Assembly (NCBI RefSeq): GCF_958405895.1 | Contig: NZ_CATZAR010000002.1 | DNA length: 64,000 nt | Origin: Ralstonia thomasii | GTDB lineage: Bacteria; Pseudomonadota; Gammaproteobacteria; Burkholderiales; Burkholderiaceae | Direction: 5' to 3' (one strand) | In this document: positions 25,125 to 33,958 of the stretch, piece after piece | How the letters are laid out: every line of letters starts with the position of its first letter | Numbering within the stretch: position 1 is the stretch's first letter | The notes under the pieces: generated by a model | Seen by the model: only the letters and a program-made list of their open reading frames with translations | Databases searched by the model: none | Told to the model about the DNA's origin: nothing | Translations under genes and position numbers: made by a program

Positions 25125-26549
25125 CTAAGCAACGCGCCCGTAGTGATCCTGGAAGCGAACAATATCGTCCTCGCCAAGGTAGGATCCGGATTGCACTTCA
25201 ATCAGCTCAAGCGGAATCTTGCCCGGGTTTTCCAGGCGATGCGTCACGCCTAGCGGTATATACGTTGACTGGTTTTCCGACAGCAGCATCACCTGATCAC
25301 CGTTGAATACCTTGGCGGTGCCGCACACCACGATCCAATGTTCTGCACGATGGTGATGCATTTGCAGACTGAGCGACGAGCCCGGATTGACGATGATGCG
25401 CTTGACCTGGAAGCGCTCGCCTTGGTCAATGCCCTCATATGAACCCCAAGGGCGAAACACCTTGCGGTGCGTGACCGACTCGTGACGGCCCGAGCTGTTC
25501 AGACGCTCGACGATCTTCTTGACGTCCTGCGCTCTGTCACGGTGCGACACCAGAATCGCATCGGCGGTTTCCACAATCACCAGGTCGTTGACGCCCACCG
25601 CCGCCACCATGCGGTGCTCGGCCCGCACGTATGTGTTCCTCGCGTCCTCGACCAGCACGTCCCCAAACAACGCATTGCCGTTGTCGTCGACGTTGGCGAT
25701 CTCGGCAAGAGCCGTCCACGAACCGATGTCGTTCCAGCCCAGGCCAGCCGCCGTCACAACGGCAGCATGTGCCGTTTTTTCCATGACGGCGTAGTCGATC
25801 GACAGCTTGGGGCTGGCGCCGAAGGCCTCTGCATCGAGCCGCACGAAATCAGCGTCGCGCTTGGCGGCGTTCAGTGCCAGTTCTGCTTGACGGAGAATCT
25901 CGGGCGCATGCTGGCGGAGTTCGTCCAGGTAAGCGGCCGCCTTCAGCATGAACATGCCGCTGTTCCAGTAGTACCCACCCTCTTCCAGCAAGCGGGCGGC
26001 GGTCACCGCGTCCGGCTTTTCCACAAAACGCTCCACCCGGTACGTGCCATCGACTGCAACCAGCGCTTCGCCACCGCGGATGTAGCCGTAACCCGTATGC
26101 GGCTCGGTGGGCTCGATGCCAAAAGTGACCAAGAAGTTATCCTTGGCGACACTGGCTGCAACCGTGGCGAGCTTGCCGAACACCACGTCGTCCTCGATCA
26201 CGTGATCCGACGGCAGTACCAGCAGCAGCGCATCGGGCGTTGCCTGCGATGCAAGCAGGGCCGCCACGGCTACGGCTGGCGCCGTATCGCGGCCGACCGG
26301 CTCAAGCACGATTGCCGACGGTTTCACGTCGACGCTGCGCAGTTGCTCGGCCACCAGAAAGCGCTGCTCCTCATTGGTGATCACGATCGGGGCGGCCACA
26401 TTGCCGATACCGCGCAGGCGCAGCGCCGTCTGTTGCACCAGCGTGTGTTCGCCGACGAGCTTCAGATACTGTTTCGGATAGCCGCCGCGCGACATTGGCC
26501 AGAGACGGGTACCGCTTCCGCCACACAGAATGACGGGGTAAATATTCAT
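25125..26549 (-). CDS. manC: mannose-1-phosphate guanylyltransferase / mannose-6-phosphate isomerase (type II)
   Basis: A 474-residue bifunctional enzyme making GDP-mannose. The nucleotidyltransferase domain (1-about 290) starts with PVILCGGSGTRLWPMSR and contains the VEKPD motif. The C-terminal cupin isomerase domain (about 320-474) has RPWGSYEGIDQG and SLQMHHHRAEHWIVVCGTA. ATG at 26549 follows a gagggag ribosome-binding site. It supplies GDP-mannose to Gmd and Rmd, 12 kb away in the same locus. No phosphomannomutase gene is in the window. Confidence 0.97.
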   Translation of the reverse strand: MNIYPVILCGGSGTRLWPMSRGGYPKQYLKLVGEHTLVQQTALRLRGIGNVAAPIVITNEEQRFLVAEQLRSVDVKPSAIVLEPVGRDTAPAVAVAALLASQATPDALLLVLPSDHVIEDDVVFGKLATVAASVAKDNFLVTFGIEPTEPHTGYGYIRGGEALVAVDGTYRVERFVEKPDAVTAARLLEEGGYYWNSGMFMLKAAAYLDELRQHAPEILRQAELALNAAKRDADFVRLDAEAFGASPKLSIDYAVMEKTAHAAVVTAAGLGWNDIGSWTALAEIANVDDNGNALFGDVLVEDARNTYVRAEHRMVAAVGVNDLVIVETADAILVSHRDRAQDVKKIVERLNSSGRHESVTHRKVFRPWGSYEGIDQGERFQVKRIIVNPGSSLSLQMHHHRAEHWIVVCGTAKVFNGDQVMLLSENQSTYIPLGVTHRLENPGKIPLELIEVQSGSYLGEDDIVRFQDHYGRVA

Positions 26550-26625
26550 ATCAACTCCCTCAAGGACTACCACTCACTCAATCAATGCATTTGGCCCATC
26601 GCAACGCTCGTCGCCACCTGCCCCG

Positions 26626-28641
26626 CTACAGCACTCCACGCAGGCGCGCCTGCCGACGTTGCGCCCAGGCCCAATATCCGTACCACGCCGCATTCCGGCT
26701 CCAGCGCCACGCCTTGCGCAGCGGCCGCTTCCAGTCATCCGCAATCCGCCCAAGCGGGCGTGCTGCCGTTGATCCGAGCTTGCGCACCACCGCTTCCGGC
26801 GTGGTGAACAGCCGGGTGCGCCAGTCCCAATAGATTGGGTAGCGCAGCAACGCACCAGCCACCAGCATGTCGAGCGTCAGCTTGCGCTGCCGCCACGGCT
26901 GCTCCAGCGCATCTTGTGTCAGCCCCCAGCCTGCATAGAACGGCAACCCATAGGTGAAGACGCGCTTGCCTCGCAGCAGAGCATCAAATCCAACGAGCGA
27001 TGACAGCACGTGCACCTCATCGGCGCAATCGACCAACGAGACCACGTCGGACTCGGCGTCGACAATGTCGGCCAATTCGTGGGCATGCACCAGCCCCTGC
27101 CGGTTGCCGGACAACACATCTGGATGCGGCTTGTAGACGATGAAGCCATCTGGATTGCGCTTGCGCACCGCTTCGAGCAGCGCTTCAGCCGTGCCGAGTG
27201 CCCCGGTGCCGAAGCGGATCGACGCATCGTCGGCCACCTGGCCAGCCACGAGGATGACCGTCTTGCCGGCCGGTGCGTTCCAGCCCGGCGCGCGCCGGCC
27301 GAGGTTGTACTTCGTGACGCCAAGGCGAGCTATCAACTCACGCAAAGCCGCCGCTCGAGCAAGTTCCGCATCATCGAATTGCGCGCTGTTCAGGGTATGC
27401 GTCAGTTCGTTCGGGGTGCGCGCATCGAAATACAGCCCCTCCCGATCGAGCACCTGGCTGCACGGCGCATTCATGTCGGAGCCAAGTCCGTCGGAGTGGA
27501 AGAAACCATCTTCCATGCGCAACATGGGTGCACTCGCTGGAATGCCCTCCGTGCTCTTGCCCCCCCACAGCGCCACACGCTCCCCGTGCTCTATCTTTTC
27601 TGACACGCGCGCCCAGCGCAATTTGCTCCCGCCAGCCATCAGGAATGGTGTGGCGAAAAACCGCTTCCATAGCTGGAAACGCACCCCCGCCACTCGCTCG
27701 CAATCTGCATAGCGCGCACGCACCGTGCGCTGCAGCTCAATGCTGTCAAGCGAGCGTTCCAGCGTGCCAACACCATGGGTTTCGGGGTCAAGATAGCGCG
27801 CGAGTCGCAGATAGACCGCGTCGAACAATGCGGCGAGTGTGGGGCGGTGGGGGCGGTCCGGCATCGGAAGATCATCCGTTGTCAGGCCCCAGCCCGCATA
27901 GTATGGGCGACCAAACACGCGCACAGGTATGCCAGCCAACAGAGCCTGCATGCCTTCGGGCGCGCTCACCGTATATGTATGGTCAATATGTGACAGCGTG
28001 GCGAAAAAACTGAAACCCGCAGCAATTCTGCGCGTGCCTGTAGGCAGATCACCCGCTCCGGACAGCCCGCCCGCAGCGCCACGGGCAGCGGGCCAGATCC
28101 AGATTTCTGCGCCGGGGTGCTCGCTCTGTGCCGCCGCCACCATGCGCGCAAACGCGGCCCTCGTTGCGCCCCAACCGCATTGCTGGTCAATCAGTAACAC
28201 GCGCGGCTTACTATGCGGCTGCATTAACTCCGGTGGACAAACAGGCGTGGCATTGCGTGCAAGGTCCGCACGGGCGGCGACCATGCGCGCCATAAGGTCA
28301 GGCAGTTCCGGCGAGGTCCCCAGGCTATCGACGCTGGCAAGCAATCCCTGCACGGCCTGTTCCATCGGATCACCCGCGCCACCTGGCCCGGGCAGCACGA
28401 ACCAAGACAGCATCGGCTCCCCGAGCTTGCATTCCGACCAGATCGGACCTGGAAGCAAAGTCGGTGTGGTCGAATCAATGCAGCGTTTGAGCCGGAGCAC
28501 TGCCCGCCCCACCCGCCGCTCGCCCCATACACCACCGGCAACGCCCGCGATGGAGCCAAGCGTGCGCCAGCCCCGCGTCACGCCACGCAGGTATGAGGCG
28601 ACCTGAGGCACAGGCCCGGCAACCGCGCCCATGTCGCGCAT
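26626..28641 (-). CDS. kpsC: KpsC/WcbA-type capsule beta-Kdo transferase
   Basis: A 671-residue cytoplasmic protein, the length of E. coli KpsC (about 675). It contains two related glycosyltransferase halves, each marked by the same motif: GRPYYAGWGLT (around residue 240) and GLPFYAGWGLT (around residue 570). KpsC adds alternating beta-Kdo residues to the lipid acceptor started by KpsS, forming the linker of ABC-exported capsules. Its stop is 76 bp before the manC start and its start codon abuts the stop codon of the upstream glycosyltransferase gene, so these three form an operon. Confidence 0.95.
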   Translation of the reverse strand: MRDMGAVAGPVPQVASYLRGVTRGWRTLGSIAGVAGGVWGERRVGRAVLRLKRCIDSTTPTLLPGPIWSECKLGEPMLSWFVLPGPGGAGDPMEQAVQGLLASVDSLGTSPELPDLMARMVAARADLARNATPVCPPELMQPHSKPRVLLIDQQCGWGATRAAFARMVAAAQSEHPGAEIWIWPAARGAAGGLSGAGDLPTGTRRIAAGFSFFATLSHIDHTYTVSAPEGMQALLAGIPVRVFGRPYYAGWGLTTDDLPMPDRPHRPTLAALFDAVYLRLARYLDPETHGVGTLERSLDSIELQRTVRARYADCERVAGVRFQLWKRFFATPFLMAGGSKLRWARVSEKIEHGERVALWGGKSTEGIPASAPMLRMEDGFFHSDGLGSDMNAPCSQVLDREGLYFDARTPNELTHTLNSAQFDDAELARAAALRELIARLGVTKYNLGRRAPGWNAPAGKTVILVAGQVADDASIRFGTGALGTAEALLEAVRKRNPDGFIVYKPHPDVLSGNRQGLVHAHELADIVDAESDVVSLVDCADEVHVLSSLVGFDALLRGKRVFTYGLPFYAGWGLTQDALEQPWRQRKLTLDMLVAGALLRYPIYWDWRTRLFTTPEAVVRKLGSTAARPLGRIADDWKRPLRKAWRWSRNAAWYGYWAWAQRRQARLRGVL

Positions 28642-29796
28642 TTACGCCAGCTCCTCGATAAATTGATCAACTACCTCGAAGTGCTGCTGCCATGTGGGCT
28701 CGCGGAACCCTTCAATGCGGATCAGTTGGCTCGCGCGCCGCACGCTATTCGCCGTGGAATATTCCAAAATGCGCGCCATCCAGCCAGGGCCGTCAAGCGG
28801 ATCGAGATAGTCCGGTATCTCGCCTGCGATCTCCCGGAACACCGGCAGATCACTGGCAATCACAGGCACCCGCATTGACAGTGCTTCGGCCAGCGGCATG
28901 CCGTAGCCTTCCACGAAAGATGGGAACAGCAGGGCCTGGGCGTGATGCAGATAGTTGTAGAGGCGCTGGTCGGAACAATTGGCCTCTTCTATGACTTTGC
29001 CGCGCAGGGCCACACAGCGTTCCAGCATATCCACCACGTTTTCGCACTCCCACCCTCGCCGCCCGATGACAACCAACGTCGGGGCACGTTCACCCAGTTC
29101 CTCGACCATACGGCGCCAGACATGGAGCAAAAACCAGTGATTCTTGCGCGGCTCAATTGTGCCCAGCATGACGAAATACGGCTGCGCGAGCGGGCGCGCG
29201 TCTACGTTGGCAGCCGGCACGCCTGAAGCCAGACGCGCCACTACCGTCTTCGGCAACGGCCATCCGGCCCATCGCGCTTCTTCGATTAAGGAATCGAGCG
29301 TAGCTTTGGAATTAGCGATAACACCAGACGCATGGCGAAGCGCCACACGCATCCGCTCCCGATGGAGCTCCCGCACTCCTGGGCGACAATATTCAGCGTG
29401 TGTGAGCGGAATCAAATCGTGCAGCATGAAAACCGTACGGATATTCCGGTTCGCCAGTGATTGAAAATACCGGCAATATTCCAACCCGGAATGGCTGGTA
29501 TGCAGCAGCACCCCCCGAGCAAATCGCTCCCGACGCAGCGCGCCGAGAATAGCACGCACCATCAGTCGCCGAGCATCCCTCCAACGGGTGGCGTCCTGAT
29601 TTAGCAACAACTCAAATGCCTGCGCCGATTCCCGCTCCGGCAATACGACATAAAATCCGCGCTCGCTCAGTACGGCACGCGCGCGGGATGCATAGTGGCG
29701 GATGTAGGCAAGGCCAACGCGATCCACGCCAGTTGGCAGAGTCTGTTTGGCCAGCCTGTCCAGAAGCCGCGTGACGTCTAAGAATATCGGTAGCAC
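28642..29796 (-). CDS. GT4-family glycosyltransferase (WcbB position)
   Basis: A glycosyltransferase of family 4 with a C-terminal donor-binding domain showing GTIEPRKNHW, FVEGYGMPLAEAL and a DLPVFREIAGE tail. It likely adds a hexose or rhamnose to the capsule repeat from a nucleotide-sugar donor. I place the start at GTG 29796, because LPIFLDVTRLLDR is where the family homology appears to begin (384 residues). An ATG at 29898 would add 34 residues without obvious similarity; neither has a clear ribosome-binding site. The gene is divergent from the wza-like gene and directly coupled to kpsC (stop codon adjacent to its ATG). Confidence 0.88.
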   Translation of the reverse strand: MLPIFLDVTRLLDRLAKQTLPTGVDRVGLAYIRHYASRARAVLSERGFYVVLPERESAQAFELLLNQDATRWRDARRLMVRAILGALRRERFARGVLLHTSHSGLEYCRYFQSLANRNIRTVFMLHDLIPLTHAEYCRPGVRELHRERMRVALRHASGVIANSKATLDSLIEEARWAGWPLPKTVVARLASGVPAANVDARPLAQPYFVMLGTIEPRKNHWFLLHVWRRMVEELGERAPTLVVIGRRGWECENVVDMLERCVALRGKVIEEANCSDQRLYNYLHHAQALLFPSFVEGYGMPLAEALSMRVPVIASDLPVFREIAGEIPDYLDPLDGPGWMARILEYSTANSVRRASQLIRIEGFREPTWQQHFEVVDQFIEELA

Positions 29797-29943
29797 AGCT
29801 TTATTACGAATGCATGAATTAGCGGGTGGAGAGTAAAAATATGCCAACGACTTTTGCGGGAAAATTGCCAAAGGGCTGCATATTCTAGCGACGGGCATGT
29901 GATACTTGCAAAGTTTTGCTTGACCTCAAGAACCTTCTCCAGA

Positions 29944-31110
29944 ATGCGCAGCCTGCCCGCCTTGCTTTCGGCAGTGTCGATTGTCGGCATTGCCAGCCTT
30001 ACCGCCTGTTCGTCCGTCCCCTCTTCCGGCCCAACCCGATCGCAGGTAACCGACGCCGCCACCGATGCGTCCGTCACAGCCGGAATCCAGATCGTAGACG
30101 TGACCGAAGAAGTGGCCCAGCGTCTTCTGGCCGAGCGCCAGACCGCCGACTTTGCCCGGACGTTGGGGGGCGGGGCGCAATTCCAGCAGCAACTGGGCGT
30201 GGGCGACGTCATTGAAGTTTCCGTCTGGGAAGCCCCGCCGGCCACCCTGTTTGGCGCCACCGGCATGGACCCGCGTGTTGCGCCAAGCAACGCCCGCGTC
30301 TCCGTGCTACCCGAACAGATGATCAGCGGCGACGGTTATATCAATGTCCCATTTGCCGGGCAAATCAAGGCCGCCGGGCGCACCACCACACAACTGGAAA
30401 AGGACATTACCGCCGCCCTGAAAGGCAAGGCCAACCAGCCCCAGGTGCTGGTGCGGCTGTCCAAGAACGTTACCTCCTACGTGACCGTAGTGGGCGACGT
30501 TGCCACCAGCACCCGCATGCAACTGACTGCACGCGGTGAACGGCTGCTTGATGCCGTGGCCAGTGCCGGCGGCGTGCGCCAGCCGGTAGACAAGATAACG
30601 ATTCAAGTCACCCGCGGCAACGCGGCTCAAACCCTGCCGCTGCAAACCATCATTCGCGACCCGCGCCAGAATGTGCCGCTGCGTGCTGGTGACGTCGTAA
30701 CCGCGCTATTCCAGCCCCTCAGCTTTACTGCGCTGGGTGCCACCGGCAAAAACCAGGAAATCAATTTCGAAGCGCAAGGCATTACGCTGGCCCAGGCCAT
30801 TGCCCGTGCCGGCGGCCTGGAAGACTCTCGCGCCGATGCGCGGGGCGTGTTCATTTTCCGCTTTGAAGATGCCAACGCCCTGCCCTGGCCGCGCCAGCCG
30901 GTGCGCACCACACAGAACGGCAAGGTGCCGGTGGTCTACCGTTTGAACCTAAAGGACCCCGGCAGCTTTTTTGTAGCGCAGACGTTTGTGATGGATAACA
31001 AGGATTTGCTGTACGTGTCGAATGCACCGATTGCTGAGCTGCAGAAGTTCTTGAATGTAGTGTTTTCCGTGGCTTATCCGGTGGTGACTACGGTGAATAC
31101 GTTCAAGTAA
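29944..31110 (+). CDS. Wza/KpsD-like outer-membrane polysaccharide export lipoprotein (WcbC position)
   Basis: A 388-residue outer-membrane polysaccharide export protein. A lipobox (ASLTACSS) follows a hydrophobic signal at residues about 8-22. Then come the poly-export domain (GVGDVIEVSVWEAPP) and SLBB repeats (VTVVGDVATSTRMQL; LAQAIARAGGLED). It should form the outer-membrane channel that works with the KpsE-like periplasmic protein. ATG at 29944 chosen over an in-frame start at 29854 because it begins the signal peptide. It is divergent from the glycosyltransferase operon across a 147-bp gap that must hold promoters for both. Confidence 0.93.
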   Translation: MRSLPALLSAVSIVGIASLTACSSVPSSGPTRSQVTDAATDASVTAGIQIVDVTEEVAQRLLAERQTADFARTLGGGAQFQQQLGVGDVIEVSVWEAPPATLFGATGMDPRVAPSNARVSVLPEQMISGDGYINVPFAGQIKAAGRTTTQLEKDITAALKGKANQPQVLVRLSKNVTSYVTVVGDVATSTRMQLTARGERLLDAVASAGGVRQPVDKITIQVTRGNAAQTLPLQTIIRDPRQNVPLRAGDVVTALFQPLSFTALGATGKNQEINFEAQGITLAQAIARAGGLEDSRADARGVFIFRFEDANALPWPRQPVRTTQNGKVPVVYRLNLKDPGSFFVAQTFVMDNKDLLYVSNAPIAELQKFLNVVFSVAYPVVTTVNTFK

Positions 31111-31318
31111 TTCTGTTTGCTTCGGTAGCCAGTCTAAATGGGGGCTGGCTATACCGTGCCTCAGCTCTCGAGCGCTTGCCCGGGCGGGTACCGCCCTGCA
31201 ATTGCTCAGCATTTTGGGAATTTGGTCTACCAAGACAACTGGTTTGATGACAGTTCCGGCCGCGGCACCTCAGTGGACGTCGGACGTGACGGCATGAGTG
31301 CTGCCCGGATGTAATAGC

Positions 31319-33958
31319 ATGAGTATTATTTCTTACGCCCAGAACTTTGAAGACGTCATGCTATGGCGTGCCTTGGGGCACGTAGCAGAAGGCTTCTATA
31401 TCGATGTGGGCGCCCAGCACCCCACTATCGATTCCGTCAGTAAAGCGTTTTACGAGCATGGCTGGCGCGGCATTCATGTGGAACCCACCAGCACCTATGC
31501 CACCTTGCTGAGACAGGATCGCCCGGACGAAACCGTTCTGCAGGCCGCCCTGACCCACACCCATGGCACGCTGACGTTTTACGAAATCCCCGAAACCGGC
31601 CTGTCTACGGCGGATGCCACCATTGCCGAGCGCCACAAGCAGCAGGGCTTCCAAACCCGTGAAACCACAGTTCCCTGCCTCACCCTGGCCGATGTGTTTG
31701 AACATGCCGGCTCACGCGACATCCACTGGCTCAAGATTGATGTCGAAGGATTCGAACGGCAGGTGCTGGAAGGCTGGGGGCAGTCACTAGCCCGGCCATG
31801 GATAGTCATAGTGGAAAGTACGCTTCCGCTAACAACTATCGAATCCCACTCACATTGGGAACCGCTACTGCTTGGCCGCGACTACGAACACGCCTATTTC
31901 GACGGACTTAACCGCTACTACGTCTCTGCCGGCCACCCCGAACTGCGCGAAGCGTTCCGCGCAGGGCCGAATGTGTTCGATGGCTTTGCGCTTAACGGCA
32001 CTGCCAGCGCCCCTTTTTGCCACCTGGTGCAGGAACACCATCAAGCACAAGTTGACTGCGCGCAGGCGGAGCTGGCCCAGGCAAAACACACTGCCCAGCA
32101 AGAAATCACGCGCCTGACCGACGCATTGGCTACGCAACAGGAGCTTCACACCAAACAAGAGCAGGCCCTGGGGGAACAGTTACGAGCAGCGAACGATGCC
32201 GTGCACCAGCTCGAGTCCACGCTGGTTGATCAGGGCCGCGCCAATGTCGAGAAAGAACAATCGCTGATGCGCGACCATGCTAATCGGGTCGAATCTCTGC
32301 TCCAGCAACTCCAAGCCAGCGAGACGGAGCTTCGTCAGTTAATGCAGGAAGGGGCTGCGCGCGAAAGAGAGCTAACACGGCAGGCTGCCCAAATCCGTGA
32401 GGAAGTGGACGAGCTGCTGCGCACCTTGGTACAGCGGGAAAAAGAGTTCTCCCAAGAACTCATGCAAACCCGCCAACATGGCGAACAAGCCCTGGCCGAC
32501 CAGTTTTCCGCGAGCCAAGCCGAGCTGCGACGGCTGGCCCAGGAGGGAATCGAACGGGAACAAGTACTGACCCAGCACAACCTCCAGGTTCGGCAGCAGA
32601 TGGAAGCCCTACTGCGCTCAGTAGCGCAGCGGGAAAGCGACTTTGCCAGAGAACTGCTACAAACCCGGCGCGAGGTCGAGCAGATCACTGCCGAACAAGC
32701 CCGCGTCCACGCGGAGCTAGAGCGGACTCTGCGTCACGAAGGGGCCGAGCGCGAATACGCGTTGACCGAGCAAATCGGCCAACTTCGACTGGAAGTTAAA
32801 GAACTGCTCCATTCGTTGGCGCAACGGGAAAGCGAATTTTCCCGAGAACTTCAGCAGGTTCACCGCGACGCCCAGCAAGCCGTCGGCGAACAAGCCCGAG
32901 TGCATGCCGAGCGCGACCAGGCATTGGTTCAACAACTTCTGACCGCATACGCAGAATTGCGTAGCGCCGAAGCGCGCGGCCGTGATCGAGAACGACAGCT
33001 TGACCAGGAAATTTCCAGCACGCAGGCAGAGCTTATCCAACTGACGCAGGCCCATGCGACACTCGAGGCGCAGCTCAGAGAGCAAATGGCGGCAGCACAA
33101 CATACAACCTTGGCGCTTAAGGCATCGTTAGATGCGATTCACACCTCTTTCGCATGGCGTCTCACGGCACCAGTGCGCTGGATTGGCTCCCTGTTGTTCA
33201 CCCCTTTGCCACTGCCGCGAACTCAGGCGGCGCCGATATTTTCACCTCCAGAAGCTCAGCCTGCAGCACCAGCCCCAACATCTGCTCTCACCCAACAACA
33301 CTCGAGTGAGACCCCAATTTCTGCCTTAGCGATCACCCCCCCCATGAACCGTCTATCAACAGCACACACGCTGGATGAACTCTTGTCGTACCACGATCAG
33401 GACTTCGTCTTTTGTGCTTACATAACCTTACTTGGCCGGGAGCCCGACCCGGAAGGTTTGCGCTACTACCTAGCTCGCGTGCGTCAAGGGGTTGGCAAAA
33501 TAGAGATTCTTTCACAGCTTCGCCTCTCTCCAGAGGGGAAAGCACGTGGCGCATCACCCCTTGCGGGCTTGGATGCAGTAGTGACGCCCTATCGCTACCT
33601 CAAGCTTCCCGTGATCGGCTCGTTGCTTGGTTTTTTGATAGGAGTCCAAGGCCCTGGCGTCAATCACCAGAAATTGAACGCGATCGAAAATCAAATCTGT
33701 GTCCTCGGCGACGAAAACCGGCACCGCTTTGTGCAACTCGAACAAGCAATGGCCAGCCTACACCACGTGGTCATGCAGCAAGTTCACTCAGTAGGTGCCG
33801 ATCTAGGTGACGCATCGAATCCGAGCGAAGTCGCCGCAGCTACCGACGGCATCCGACCGCCTGAGTTCGAAAGTCTCAAGCAACTCTCGCCACGCGCGCG
33901 GGAAATCTATCTTCAGCTTAAGAAGTCTGCTGCCATTCATGCCAAGGGAGTCGCATGA
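31319..33958 (+). CDS. FkbM-family methyltransferase fused to a long coiled coil and a DUF4214 domain
   Basis: An 879-residue, multi-domain protein. Residues 1-about 225 are an FkbM SAM-dependent methyltransferase (FYIDVGAQHPTIDSVSKAF, IHVEP, LKIDVEGFERQVLEGW). Residues about 240-600 are a continuous Glu/Gln/Leu-rich coiled coil with imperfect repeats of about 60 residues around the core 'LL-L-QRE-(K/S)-(E/D)-F'. Near residue 610 is the SFAWRLTAPVRW motif that often follows such coils in glycan enzymes. Residues about 683-745 match DUF4214 (FVFCAYITLLGREPDPEGL). Its last bases overlap the next glycosyltransferase gene by 4 bp. It may methylate the growing chain end; the coil resembles length-ruler coils such as that of WbdD. 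Confidence 0.85.
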   Translation: MSIISYAQNFEDVMLWRALGHVAEGFYIDVGAQHPTIDSVSKAFYEHGWRGIHVEPTSTYATLLRQDRPDETVLQAALTHTHGTLTFYEIPETGLSTADATIAERHKQQGFQTRETTVPCLTLADVFEHAGSRDIHWLKIDVEGFERQVLEGWGQSLARPWIVIVESTLPLTTIESHSHWEPLLLGRDYEHAYFDGLNRYYVSAGHPELREAFRAGPNVFDGFALNGTASAPFCHLVQEHHQAQVDCAQAELAQAKHTAQQEITRLTDALATQQELHTKQEQALGEQLRAANDAVHQLESTLVDQGRANVEKEQSLMRDHANRVESLLQQLQASETELRQLMQEGAARERELTRQAAQIREEVDELLRTLVQREKEFSQELMQTRQHGEQALADQFSASQAELRRLAQEGIEREQVLTQHNLQVRQQMEALLRSVAQRESDFARELLQTRREVEQITAEQARVHAELERTLRHEGAEREYALTEQIGQLRLEVKELLHSLAQRESEFSRELQQVHRDAQQAVGEQARVHAERDQALVQQLLTAYAELRSAEARGRDRERQLDQEISSTQAELIQLTQAHATLEAQLREQMAAAQHTTLALKASLDAIHTSFAWRLTAPVRWIGSLLFTPLPLPRTQAAPIFSPPEAQPAAPAPTSALTQQHSSETPISALAITPPMNRLSTAHTLDELLSYHDQDFVFCAYITLLGREPDPEGLRYYLARVRQGVGKIEILSQLRLSPEGKARGASPLAGLDAVVTPYRYLKLPVIGSLLGFLIGVQGPGVNHQKLNAIENQICVLGDENRHRFVQLEQAMASLHHVVMQQVHSVGADLGDASNPSEVAAATDGIRPPEFESLKQLSPRAREIYLQLKKSAAIHAKGVA

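Noticed and set aside
31160..31190. GGGCGGGTACCGCCC sequence upstream of the FkbM gene considered as a JUMPstart/ops element
   Set aside because: It is a simple palindrome and does not contain GGCGGTAGC; no ops match was found upstream of other capsule operons either.
32335..32688. Minus-strand Ser/Arg/Cys-rich frame opposite the coiled coil of the FkbM protein
   Set aside because: It is the predictable antisense of Gln/Glu/Leu repeats and has no start or context supporting a gene.
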